Position numbers and translations under genes: made by a program. The notes under the pieces are model-generated. The model ran no database searches, was not told the DNA's origin, and worked only from the letters and a program-made list of their open reading frames with translations. 34,752 bases of DNA, from IMG/VR virus record IMGVR_UViG_3300023174_000402, positions 1 to 34,752 of that record; one strand, given 5' to 3'. Origin of the DNA: a virus. Shown here piece by piece: positions 15,518-21,617 of the stretch; position 1 is the stretch's first letter; each line of letters starts with the position of its first letter.

Positions 15518-15540
15518 TACTTGTCCACCGAGAAAGAGCC

Positions 15541-16089
15541 ATGTCACTTACCAAGTTGACACAAGGCACACAGGACCGCATAGATGCGCTGTGTGCTCGT
15601 TTCAATGACAAGAAGGGCTGGCACATCTCCGAGATAGTAGCGGAGTATGTGTTAGACCCTTCTGTTACCCCTGAGCACCTACTTGTAGGTCTTAAGGGTA
15701 AGCAGAACATAGGCACCGCCTATGCTGCGTGGTATGTCCATAAGTCCAAGGTTGACGCCAAGGCTATGAACATCACCTTCATTGCTAACAACTATGCCTC
15801 TATTCAGGTCCAAAAGACCCCAGAGGCAATGCGTGCTGAACTAGCCCGTGTATATAGCCTTGCTACTGACGAAGCAAAGTCATTAGCAATGGCAGACGCA
15901 TTGGCTGGCACAGCCATTGTTGCTCAACTCGAAGCACTTAGCGACCAGTTCGACAAGGTTGCTAAGACCATCATGGTTCCATCTGCTGCGTCTGACGCAC
16001 TAGTGATGAGCCTGAAGGTAAAAATGGAGAAGTTGCTCTCTCAGTATGAGAGCAACAAGGTGAAGGAGAAGGAGAGTATTAACGCTTAG
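15541..16089 (+). CDS. First rightward gene, unknown 182-aa helical protein
   Basis: Begins at the ATG at 15541 (MSLTKLTQGTQDRIDALCAR), preceded by GAGAAAGAG; a longer in-frame version would run through the leader hairpin and is rejected. The protein is almost wholly helical: a DNA-binding-like start with IDALCARFNDKKGWHISEIV (about 14-33), a middle with YAAWYVHKSKVDAKAMNITF, and two long amphipathic helices to the C-terminus. Codons here are noticeably richer in C and G at third positions than in neighbouring genes, which suggests either strong expression or separate origin. As the first gene under the elaborate leader it is likely to be abundant early in infection. No family recognised. Confidence 0.8.
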   Translation: MSLTKLTQGTQDRIDALCARFNDKKGWHISEIVAEYVLDPSVTPEHLLVGLKGKQNIGTAYAAWYVHKSKVDAKAMNITFIANNYASIQVQKTPEAMRAELARVYSLATDEAKSLAMADALAGTAIVAQLEALSDQFDKVAKTIMVPSAASDALVMSLKVKMEKLLSQYESNKVKEKESINA

Positions 16090-16107
16090 TTGATACTTCC
16101 TATAGTA

Positions 16108-16342
16108 GCAGGGGGCACTTATGTGCCTCCTGCCTCTATCTATGTCCATAGTTATACTGTGGATATAGATGGGGACTGCTATTGCCATGACACCTACTCA
16201 GCGAAGTAGCATTGTGGTATGTCATGCAGGAGGAGGAGTCTGAGTAGCCGCTATGTCCTGATAGGCCACTGGCCTCACAGCCGTAATGCTTACCTATCGG
16301 TAAGACCAGGTTGGGAGGCTAGTGGCTTATCTATTATCAGGT
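16108..16342 (+). ncRNA. Multi-hairpin structured RNA region
   Basis: Four consecutive helices fill the gap after the 15541 gene. 16108-16118/16123-16133 has 11 bp with one G-U; 16138-16151/16157-16170 has 14 bp with two G-U and a TTATA loop. 16186-16192/16220-16226 is a CATGACA stem enclosing CTACT/AGTAG. The last is a nested element: CCTGATA (16257-16263)/TATCAGG (16335-16341), GCCACTGGCCTC (16265-16276)/GAGGCTAGTGGC (16315-16326, one G-U), and CTTACC-TATC-GGTAAG (16289-16304). CTACTCAG (16194-16201) could instead pair with CTGAGTAG (16240-16247), a possible switch or pseudoknot. No coding signal is seen. Whether it is one RNA, a leader or a sRNA cannot be told from sequence alone. Confidence 0.6.
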
Positions 16343-16353
16343 ATATGGTGGAA

Positions 16354-16460
16354 GATACATAGGCAAGAGCATTGACTCGTAGCCTAGTTGGGTAAGCGCT
16401 TACTACAAGGGTGTCTATGTATCTCTCACTCTCTATCTGAGAGTGGAAAGGAGGAGGTGT
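16354..16460 (+). promoter_or_regulatory. Structured leader, copy 1
   Basis: GATACATAG (16354-16362) pairs with CTATGTATC (16415-16423); three bases later CACTCTC (16427-16433)/GAGAGTG (16439-16445) forms a hairpin immediately before GAAAGGAGGAGGT, the ribosome site of the gene at 16462. The same arrangement recurs at 16844-16940 with changes that keep the pairs. The second helix ends next to the Shine-Dalgarno sequence, so translation control is plausible. Confidence 0.65.
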
Positions 16461-16461
16461 T

Positions 16462-16602
16462 ATGTTTACAGTATCTATAAAGATAGGATTTACCCGCAAA
16501 GAAAAAGAAATTACTGATGTTGCTTGCCATCACTGTGGCAAGACATACAGTATTTCCATTAAGAATATCAGAGCAACTAACTATTGCACTACCTGCAACT
16601 AA
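16462..16602 (+). CDS. 46-aa zinc-knuckle protein
   Basis: Too short for usual gene finders, but preceded by an excellent GGAGGAGGT site. The protein starts MFTVSIKIGFTRKEKEITDV and continues ACHHCGKTYSISIK to a final NYCTTCN, giving CxxC...CxxC, a compact zinc ribbon. Its stop TAA overlaps the start of the next zinc-ribbon gene (TAATG), so the two are probably translated together, both under leader copy 1. Function unknown. Confidence 0.75.
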   Translation: MFTVSIKIGFTRKEKEITDVACHHCGKTYSISIKNIRATNYCTTCN

Positions 16603-16805
16603 TGGAGTGTATCAATTGCGGACAGCCTGTATCTCAGGCTAGATGGGATATAGGTAGGCACACCTGTCTATCTTGTGGCAGTTTACAGGCTAGACAGGCT
16701 ATACAAGATGAGTTCCGTCTTATCCTTATGCCTAAGCAAGGCTTTACCTATGTTCTCTCTGATAGTGATGACCTTAAGAATGGTAAGAGTTCTGGTCGCC
16801 AGTAA
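16602..16805 (+). CDS. 67-aa zinc-ribbon protein
   Basis: ATG at 16602 overlapping the previous stop. The protein MECINCGQPVSQARWDIGRH continues TCLSCGSLQARQAIQDEF and ends with a polar tail. Two CxxC pairs spaced about 18 residues apart, with a Q-A-R-W-D-I-G pattern between them, resemble DksA/TraR-like or IS1-type C4 fingers. With its neighbour it forms a tandem pair of tiny metal-binding proteins. Possible roles include modulating host RNA polymerase, as small phage zinc proteins often do, but this is inference. Confidence 0.75.
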   Translation: MECINCGQPVSQARWDIGRHTCLSCGSLQARQAIQDEFRLILMPKQGFTYVLSDSDDLKNGKSSGRQ

Positions 16806-16843
16806 TCCCCAAAAAATTTTGCCCTTTTCCATAGGTTGTGGAA

Positions 16844-16940
16844 GGTACATAGGACAACAGACTGAGGCTCCCGGTAGCGTGTAGGTCTTTACTTTCCCTA
16901 TGTATCTCTCACTCCTTATGGGAGTGGAAAGCAGGTAGAA
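16844..16940 (+). promoter_or_regulatory. Structured leader, copy 2
   Basis: GGTACATAGG (16844-16853) pairs with CCTATGTATC (16897-16906, one G-U); CACTCC (16910-16915)/GGAGTG (16921-16926) forms the second hairpin, followed by GAAAGCAGGT and the ATG at 16941. Compared with copy 1 the differences are pairing-neutral: A-U becomes G-U in helix 1, and U-A becomes C-G in helix 2, while TATGTATCTCTCACTC and GAGTGGAAAG are identical. Confidence 0.65.
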
Positions 16941-17078
16941 ATGACTGAAGAAGAACTAGATGAAACCCTCAAGTCACTACTGATGAAGGGTCTTATCTCT
17001 GTTTCATATAATGAAAACCTAGAGGCTATGTTCACACCTACGCCTAAAGGTATTGCTGTGGCTGAGGCATACAAGTGA
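16941..17078 (+). CDS. 45-aa winged-helix-like small protein
   Basis: The protein MTEEELDETLKSLLMKGLIS continues with VSYNENLEAMFTPTPKGIAV and ends AEAYK. The helix-turn-strand-strand order with a T-x-K-G-I-A end resembles the recognition part of winged-helix proteins, but it lacks a full domain. A GCAGGT ribosome site is just after leader copy 2, and the stop overlaps the following GTG start (GTGA). Function unknown. Confidence 0.7.
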   Translation: MTEEELDETLKSLLMKGLISVSYNENLEAMFTPTPKGIAVAEAYK

Positions 17079-17254
17079 TTGCCTCAACTACTGTAACTAC
17101 TATTAAGATAACTACCAAGTTGCCTTGTGGTCGTGTAGTTATCTTCTCCTCTACACATACTGCAAAGCGTGTAGTTACACAATTTGTCCCCGAAAAATTC
17201 CCCGAAAGTTTGGCAGTGGAATTGCTGAGAGAGGGGGAGATGTGTTCATTGTAG
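17075..17254 (+). CDS. 59-aa hypothetical protein with GTG start
   Basis: Read by hand: GTG at 17075 overlapping the previous TGA, stop TAG at 17252-17254. The sequence begins (M)IASTTVTTIKITTKLPCGR and continues VVIFSSTHTAKRVVTQFV, then EKFPESLAVELLREGE. It looks like a small beta-hairpin plus helix fold. A larger frame in another phase starting at 17125 has no ribosome site and is not used. No family recognised. Confidence 0.55.
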   Translation: MIASTTVTTIKITTKLPCGRVVIFSSTHTAKRVVTQFVPEKFPESLAVELLREGEMCSL

Positions 17255-17340
17255 GTCTTATTATAGGTATGGCTGTTGTTGCATACCTAATCAACAAGCA
17301 GTATCAAATTGACCAAGAAGATACAGATTGGAGGCAATAA
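17242..17340 (+). CDS. 32-aa single-pass membrane peptide
   Basis: GTG at 17242 preceded by the purine-rich GAGAGGGGGAGAT; the peptide is (M)FIVGLIIGMAVVAYLINK followed by QYQIDQEDTDWRQ. Residues 2-17 form one hydrophobic transmembrane helix, with an acidic polar tail probably in the cytoplasm or periplasm. It overlaps both neighbours. Tiny membrane peptides in phage early regions often alter host membrane or signalling; a holin role is less likely because no lysis gene is adjacent. Confidence 0.6.
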   Translation: MFIVGLIIGMAVVAYLINKQYQIDQEDTDWRQ

Positions 17341-17474
17341 TGCTAGAGCAAGAAAAACTGAATAACTTACTTGAGATATCAAATCAAGTAACAGCAATGC
17401 AAAAACAACTTGCTGCAATACAGGCTGAGTTACATATGCTCAGACTTATCTATGATTTATTGGAGACAAGTTGA
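17340..17474 (+). CDS. 44-aa coiled-coil peptide
   Basis: Starts with TAATG overlap at 17340 and ends with TGATG overlap at 17474. The protein MLEQEKLNNLLEISNQVTAM followed by QKQLAAIQAELHMLRLIYDL is a continuous amphipathic heptad-like helix, so a small coiled coil is expected. Function unknown; co-translated with the membrane peptide before it, it could associate with it. Confidence 0.62.
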   Translation: MLEQEKLNNLLEISNQVTAMQKQLAAIQAELHMLRLIYDLLETS

Positions 17475-17764
17475 TGGCAAGTATCTCTATTATAGAATGC
17501 ACACGCTGTCAATCCCCGCAGGTATTTAAGCCTAAACAATTAGACTCAGATATACCTGTGGCATTGCAGGTCACCATAAATGGTGGCTACATGATGTTCA
17601 TAGACAACGTATACTCTATTGGTGCAGATGATCCTTTTAACTTTATGCTGTGCCACAAATGTGCCCATGAATTTACTAAATTTATGGGTATATCAGAACC
17701 AACAGTAACTCGTTGGCATCCCAAAACAGAAGAGGAGTATTGCTATGGCTGGGAAATCAAATAA
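17474..17764 (+). CDS. 96-aa Cys/His protein, zinc ribbon with insert
   Basis: ATG at 17474 (a TTG one codon earlier is not needed). It starts MASISIIECTRCQSPQVFKP, has a beta-rich middle with YMMFIDNVYSIG, then FMLCHKCAHEFTKFMGISEP. The two CxxC pairs, one at each end of a strand-rich segment, suggest a split zinc ribbon. It is coupled to the preceding peptide and overlaps the next gene by 20 bases. No family recognised. Confidence 0.7.
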   Translation: MASISIIECTRCQSPQVFKPKQLDSDIPVALQVTINGGYMMFIDNVYSIGADDPFNFMLCHKCAHEFTKFMGISEPTVTRWHPKTEEEYCYGWEIK

Positions 17765-17984
17765 ACAAGACAATAAAGACCTGCGTGCTCATGGATACAT
17801 GACACCGGGTGAGTTTGTAGACAAACTTGTGCCTGGACTGAAGGAGTATCTCAAGCACAACTGGGGGTGCAAGCCTGATGAGTTGTATCACCCTGAAGAT
17901 TTATTTTCTAATGCAGAAATATATTTGGAGGTAGCACGCCACGTCATCTGTGACTTTGGCGTTGCACCTGCTGAGAAAGCCTAG
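17745..17984 (+). CDS. 79-aa hypothetical protein, last gene of the operon
   Basis: MAGKSNKQDNKDLRAHGYMT followed by PGEFVDKLVPGLKEYLKHNW and an acidic helix ending FGVAPAEKA. Largely helical after a polar start. It ends 17 bases before a strong terminator. No family recognised, but it resembles small actinophage proteins of unknown role. Confidence 0.68.
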   Translation: MAGKSNKQDNKDLRAHGYMTPGEFVDKLVPGLKEYLKHNWGCKPDELYHPEDLFSNAEIYLEVARHVICDFGVAPAEKA

Positions 17985-18001
17985 CCCGTTCGCTAGGCAA
18001 G

Positions 18002-18050
18002 GGGCCGGAGTAGAGAGTGTGAGGGTACTCTCCTCCGGCCCTTTATCTTT
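18002..18050 (+). terminator. Terminator of the 15.5-18.0 kb operon
   Basis: GGGCCGGAG (18002-18010)/CTCCGGCCC (18033-18041) with inner GAGAGT (18013-18018)/ACTCTC (18027-18032), then TTTATCTTTC. The long stem with a moderate U-tract fits a rho-independent terminator immediately before the large structured RNA region. Confidence 0.8.
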
Positions 18051-18795
18051 CTATACGATGCAGTATGGGCAGGATGGTCCTGCTCATACTGGATTGTATA
18101 GACAATCCAAGGAACACTACCGGACAACAGATGATGCAAGGAAAAGCAGATGCTAAGGATTCGAACGGTATTCCTATGAGAATAGGTAACCCTAATAGAT
18201 TACCGAACCCCTGAACTGGACCCTTCACACTCGATACAACTTCGTGGGTGTATCACTGTGATGGCTAATATCTAAACACCGAAAAAAATATGTAGTGCCA
18301 ATTAAAAGACACAGAACATGTGGTCTATAAAACATGTAACCCCACGACATATTAATCTGTGCAGTGATACAGAATATGGTTGGTCTGACGAGACCTGAGG
18401 TAAAACACGGCCCGTAAGCAACGGGGTATACCTGCTTCCTCACCTGAGTATGTGAAGGCTAAACTGCTCAACACAAACAATCCGCCCGCATAGGTGGTAA
18501 AAGACACACGGTATAGGTTTGTTATACCAATTGGATCTGTGTTCTGTATTTATTTGGATTTAGACGAATACAGCGTGCAGCAAAAGTAACAGTCAGGACG
18601 GACTATAGGGTTGAGATGCTCCGTTGAGATCTAAATTCCTCCTATAGTAAGAGCAGAGTATGTAGGAAAAGACGCGACTGTGCCTACGTACAGAATGAAG
18701 CGACGCAATAAAGCCTGTGAGCTGAGTCCTCCGGTATTCAACAAATAATATCGTGTGTCTCTTACTGTCTATGAACATAGATAGTGGTAAGGATA
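18051..18795 (+). ncRNA. Large structured RNA region, possible GOLLD/ROOL-like RNA
   Basis: No gene with a credible start is seen for about 750 nt, yet helices follow one another. 18061-18074/18078-18091 has 14 bp (one G-U, TGG loop), bounded by CTATAC/GTATAG (18051/18096) or alternatively GGATTGT/ACAATCC. GGTCT/AGACC lies at 18382-18395, and AGGT..CCCGT-aagca-ACGGG..ACCT at 18398-18433. GGTATA/TATACC follows at 18510-18528, CTGTATT/AATACAG at 18544-18573, and ACTATAGG/CCTATAGT at 18602-18648. GTATGTAGG/CCTACGTAC (one G-U) is at 18658-18691, and a final TGTCTATG/CATAGATA stem at 18766-18783. Size and the aquatic phage setting match known giant phage RNAs. The identity is an inference; no consensus was checked. 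Confidence 0.55.
18468..18480 (+). repeat. TCAACACAAACAA, one-mismatch motif copy 1 (in structured RNA)
   Basis: Differs from the exact motif only at the first base. It lies in an unpaired-looking stretch of the 18051-18795 region and is the leftmost member of the set. Confidence 0.7.
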
Positions 18796-18798
18796 ATC

Positions 18799-18954
18799 AT
18801 GACAACAATCAAACAAAATACAAAGATAGACAAATTACTTTTCTTACTTGAAGCCCAGTTGTTTCATGGGTTGACTCGTAAGGAAGCGTTAATGCTATGG
18901 AACGATGGCATTGATACGCTACACAGCATGGTAGAAAATATCTACCTTGACTAA
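18799..18954 (+). CDS. 51-aa hypothetical protein
   Basis: ATG at 18799-18801 with AAGGAT upstream; the protein starts MTTIKQNTKIDKLLFLLEAQ and continues LFHGLTRKEALMLWNDGIDT. It is helical; the LTRKEALMLW segment looks like a short helix-turn-helix half, but the protein is too small for a full domain. It follows the structured RNA directly, with the final hairpin 8 nt before its ribosome site. Confidence 0.65.
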   Translation: MTTIKQNTKIDKLLFLLEAQLFHGLTRKEALMLWNDGIDTLHSMVENIYLD

Positions 18955-18976
18955 TCTATGCCGGAAGGATAGATAA

Positions 18977-19255
18977 ATGGCAAAAAATAAATCAAGCGGT
19001 GGTCGTAATGATAACCGCCCAAATGGCAAGGCTTCAAAAAAGAATCCTGGCCCTGCTCAAACACCAAAGACTAACTTCGATCATATAAATGGTCGTAGTT
19101 CTGCAAACAATGCCAAGCGTGAAGCTTGGAAAGCTGCTGGCGGTCGTTGGAACCACAAATCAATTCCACATTGGAAGACCGGTAAGGTTTACCAAGCATC
19201 TAACATCGCACCTGCGTTTGATCCAAGTAAGTTAGAAGAATTAACTAATGCGTAG
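18977..19255 (+). CDS. 92-aa basic, polar protein
   Basis: ATG at 18977 with GGAAGGAT upstream. A disordered Lys/Asn/Gly-rich start (MAKNKSSGGRNDNRPNGKAS) is followed by FDHINGRSSANNAKREAWKA and GGRWNHKSIPHWKTGKVYQA. It is strongly basic, with Trp and His residues that could contact nucleic acid. No family recognised. It overlaps the next gene by 8 bases. Confidence 0.7.
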   Translation: MAKNKSSGGRNDNRPNGKASKKNPGPAQTPKTNFDHINGRSSANNAKREAWKAAGGRWNHKSIPHWKTGKVYQASNIAPAFDPSKLEELTNA

Positions 19256-19556
19256 GAAAAAGATAGTTAAAGTTCTTGAGCGTGCAATCATTGAGGCTCA
19301 AGAAGAACTGCATTTCGAAGAGCAACAAAATGCTCGTGCATATAACAGTGGCCTCATGGATGGTGTAGGACTAGCATTACAAATGTTAAAGCCAACTTCA
19401 TCTGTGATATCTCTCACATCATCATGGTGGGAGGAGCCAACACAAACACTCGAACGCACACGGGAGCGTGTCATCGAGTTCCAGTATGTTGACATGGAAG
19501 ATCCAGAACCTGTAGTCTCCAGCTCAATGTTATTTGAGACAGCGGAGGCAACATGA
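19248..19556 (+). CDS. 102-aa hypothetical protein carrying motif copy 2
   Basis: ATG CGT AGG start overlapping the preceding gene. The first half is a charged helix (VLERAIIEAQEELHFEEQQN) and then GLMDGVGLALQML; the second half is acidic and probably extended. The repeat motif CCAACACAAACA lies in frame at 19437-19448, encoding P-T-Q-T. The stop overlaps the next ATG (ATGA). No family recognised. Confidence 0.68.
   Translation: MRRKKIVKVLERAIIEAQEELHFEEQQNARAYNSGLMDGVGLALQMLKPTSSVISLTSSWWEEPTQTLERTRERVIEFQYVDMEDPEPVVSSSMLFETAEAT
19437..19448 (+). repeat. CCAACACAAACA motif, copy 2 (in CDS)
   Basis: Exact 12-base motif, in frame as P-T-Q-T within the 102-residue gene. One of a set of eight (one with a mismatch at 18468-18479, TCAACACAAACA) discussed in the findings. 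Confidence 0.8.
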
Positions 19557-20293
19557 GTTATTTATCTCATTATTCGTATGCTGATTGGCAGTCGTATTTA
19601 GCAGATGGTCGTAAAAAATATGAAAGACCATTATATGCTGCTCGTAGTTGGCGTATTGAATACGTCAACAAATTTAATAAACAATCAGATATACAAATAA
19701 CAAATAAATGGGTGAATAATCATCCAATTATTACAATTCATCCTGATAATACTAGAACATTATCAGTTCCACAAAATCTTGGAAATGGATGGGGTGGCAC
19801 ATGGAATCCATTAACTAGCACAAATGTTAAATTAACAATATGGAAATTTACAGGCGTTGATATTAAACAACGTAACTATAAACATTACATATATGAAAAA
19901 AATGCAAAGTTAACACCATCAAAAATACAAGGTTGCCGTATGTGTTCACAGACTGGCCTGGTAGATGGTTGGTGTAATGCAAAGTCATGTTGGGGTATAA
20001 ACACACAAATCAGTGGTTGTTCTATACACCCTGATATAACAATATCAGAGGTAGAACAACAACGTGGCAGACATGTTATAGCATGTGAACATGGAAGTAT
20101 GCATTCTCATAATGTAAAACGTAGTCAACAATGTTATTCATGCAATGGTACAAAAAAACGTGACTACGGAAACAAACGAGTTTCTGTGCCTTGGGATGGT
20201 TCCCCAATTAAGGTGCAGGATGGCAACATAGTAAGAAAACCACTAACCGATCTAGAAAGGATGGTAGCCGCGTATGCTGGACCTACATCTTAA
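19553..20293 (+). CDS. 246-aa protein with DnaJ-like Cys motifs
   Basis: The N-terminal 110 residues are beta-rich with many aromatics (MSYLSHYSYADWQSYLADGR). The C-terminal half holds CRMCSQTGLVDGWCNAKSCW (about 127-146) and CYSCNGTKKR (about 199-208), resembling the CxxCxGxG repeats of DnaJ zinc fingers, with further Cys/His between them. The DNA is distinctly richer in A and T, with long A-runs, than neighbouring genes, hinting at a different origin. It overlaps the next gene by 20 bases. The function is unknown; a metal-bound RNA- or protein-binding role is plausible. Confidence 0.7.
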   Translation: MSYLSHYSYADWQSYLADGRKKYERPLYAARSWRIEYVNKFNKQSDIQITNKWVNNHPIITIHPDNTRTLSVPQNLGNGWGGTWNPLTSTNVKLTIWKFTGVDIKQRNYKHYIYEKNAKLTPSKIQGCRMCSQTGLVDGWCNAKSCWGINTQISGCSIHPDITISEVEQQRGRHVIACEHGSMHSHNVKRSQQCYSCNGTKKRDYGNKRVSVPWDGSPIKVQDGNIVRKPLTDLERMVAAYAGPTS

Positions 20294-20774
20294 ATATGAT
20301 CCAAACATCTCAGTAGCATCACACACAACTTCAGGAACAACCGAACCTGTAGTCGCTGCTGAGTTACTCAAAGGTGGACATCTACCGGAGAATTTAATAG
20401 TAATCTCCGAGATATCCACTAACTTCAGAGATGCAGTCATTAACAGACTAGTAAAAACTAGTAACGGCGACGATGCAGAGCGAGTAGTGCAACTACTTTC
20501 TGCAGCAATCTCTTCTACTCCTGATGAAATGGTTAACACCATTAAAACATACAGCGAGTACCTTGCTCCGCTTTCATTTGCATGGGGCGAAACTGTTCTG
20601 GCTACACGTACAGTGTTACGTAATAAACCAGGCAACTCTGGGAACTTCTTAGCAACCATTGCTGATGCGTTGAATAAGAAGATGAACAGTGAAATGTTCA
20701 AGTCCCTCATAATGAACAGCACAGCCAGTGCTGAACAGGTAGTAGAGCTTGAAAAAGCTCAAGGCAAATACTAA
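20274..20774 (+). CDS. 166-aa helical protein
   Basis: The protein starts MLDLHLKYDPNISVASHTTS and is then mainly alpha-helical (for example ENLIVISEISTNFRDAVINR and MVNTIKTYSEYLAPLSFAWG), ending VVELEKAQGKY. A GAAAGGATGG sequence provides the ribosome site within the previous gene. The stop is immediately followed by repeat motif copy 3. No family recognised. Confidence 0.7.
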   Translation: MLDLHLKYDPNISVASHTTSGTTEPVVAAELLKGGHLPENLIVISEISTNFRDAVINRLVKTSNGDDAERVVQLLSAAISSTPDEMVNTIKTYSEYLAPLSFAWGETVLATRTVLRNKPGNSGNFLATIADALNKKMNSEMFKSLIMNSTASAEQVVELEKAQGKY

Positions 20775-20788
20775 CCAACACAAACAAA
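20775..20788 (+). repeat. CCAACACAAACAAA motif, copy 3 (intergenic)
   Basis: Begins at the base right after the TAA stop of the 20274 gene and precedes the ribosome site of the next gene by about 25 bases. Exact copy. Confidence 0.85.
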
Positions 20789-20812
20789 ACACACCCCGAG
20801 AAAGGGTAGCCA

Positions 20813-21106
20813 ATGTCCGAAGAGGATGAGTTGGACAATTATAACGCACCGCAAAATGGCTCAGTGCACGATATAAATGCATGCGGCAATTGTGGTCGTC
20901 GTATCCAAGCACATCAAAAGTACTTGGAGATTTACAACACACGGCGTAAAAACTACGAGCATTACCACGAGTCATATCTTGGTTGTTACGAGTCTACACG
21001 TGAAAGCGGTCGTAGAGTAATAATAGACCGTTGGCAAAGAAGTATCAATTTTGATACTTACGAACTTGATGGTCAAGTTCGTATCTCAACCGGATGGCAA
21101 CTATAG
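20813..21106 (+). CDS. 97-aa protein with zinc-binding CxxC
   Basis: ATG at 20813 with GAGAAAGGG upstream. The acidic start is followed by DINACGNCGRRIQAHQKYLE and a His/Tyr-rich stretch NYEHYHESYLGCYEST. CxxC plus later His and Cys could bind one zinc. The C-terminal third is beta-like (RISTGWQL end). It is the last gene before the closed RNA region at 21108-21337. Confidence 0.68.
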   Translation: MSEEDELDNYNAPQNGSVHDINACGNCGRRIQAHQKYLEIYNTRRKNYEHYHESYLGCYESTRESGRRVIIDRWQRSINFDTYELDGQVRISTGWQL

Positions 21107-21107
21107 G

Positions 21108-21337
21108 CTAACGACTGAGGTGGGAGTTTTGTAAACGAAAACCTCACTCCGTTAGTTAGTTAATACATCCAATGTTTGGTTGGCCAAGCTTACCTCAACC
21201 ATACTTGACCAATTCTAGACCCGAATAATTTATAGGCTCACGCATTAGTAGTACCAAGTAATTAATGTATGCGAGATGAGAAGATAAAGTGCGATGCAGT
21301 CCAGTCCCTGGAAGCAACGGGAGTAGGCCAACCAAAC
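21108..21337 (+). ncRNA. Structured leader RNA with 12-bp closing helix
   Basis: A first hairpin CTAACG (21108-21113)/CGTTAG (21150-21155), with TGAGG/CCTCA and TTTT/AAAA inside, directly follows a stop codon. Then GTTTGGTTGGCC (21174-21185) pairs perfectly with GGCCAACCAAAC (21326-21337), enclosing 140 nt that contain CTC-a-CGCAT (21237-21245)/ATGCGAG (21269-21275) and a TCCC/GGGA hairpin near 21304-21322. The closing helix ends 20 nt before the ATG at 21357. This riboswitch-like layout precedes the operon of the AAA+ ATPase and VWA protein. No known riboswitch class is recognised. Confidence 0.6.
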
Positions 21338-21356
21338 AGTTAGAGAAAGGAAACAT

Positions 21357-21593
21357 ATGTGTCACGAGTGTGATGATGAAGGAATTGAACCTCAAGAGTT
21401 TACTCTTGACATGATTCCAGAAGAAGAAAGAGAAGAATTCTTGGACTTTGCAGTTGATAAGTTCAGGAAAGTCATGGACAAAGCAATTAAACATGACGTC
21501 TTGTTTGAACTAATAACAGAATGGCCTGCACAAAAACAGTCCATGTTCACTCTCGCCACCGTTTTAGAAGAAAGAATTCTAGGTGACGATTAA
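21357..21593 (+). CDS. 78-aa acidic helical protein
   Basis: ATG at 21357 with GAGAAAGGAAA upstream. The protein MCHECDDEGIEPQEFTLDMI is strongly acidic with CxxC at its start, then helices containing EEREEFLDFAVDKFRKVMDK and a final LEERILGDD. It is first in the AAA+/VWA operon, so it may be an accessory factor of that pair. No family recognised. Confidence 0.7.
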   Translation: MCHECDDEGIEPQEFTLDMIPEEEREEFLDFAVDKFRKVMDKAIKHDVLFELITEWPAQKQSMFTLATVLEERILGDD

Positions 21594-21617
21594 ACCAAAC
21601 AAAGAGAAAGGTAACAA

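Noticed and set aside
15270-15716. Leftward frame of 148 codons across the control region
   Set aside because: No ribosome site, overlaps the leader hairpin and the first rightward gene, and has no protein-like pattern.
16108-16460. Group I or group II self-splicing intron
   Set aside because: No interrupted gene, no intron-encoded protein and no recognisable core motif; the region lies between complete genes.
17125-17340. A 71-codon version of the small membrane protein
   Set aside because: The upstream part lies in another gene's frame without a ribosome site; the GTG at 17242 has a strong one.
18150-18170. T-loop-like GGATTCGAAC suggesting a minus-strand tRNA
   Set aside because: The neighbouring bases do not form the T-stem, acceptor or anticodon stems of a cloverleaf, in either strand.
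18225-18778. Two leftward reading frames of 72 and 61 codons in the structured region
   Set aside because: Neither has a ribosome site, and both run opposite to all flanking genes. They overlap strong hairpins and contain no recognisable pattern.
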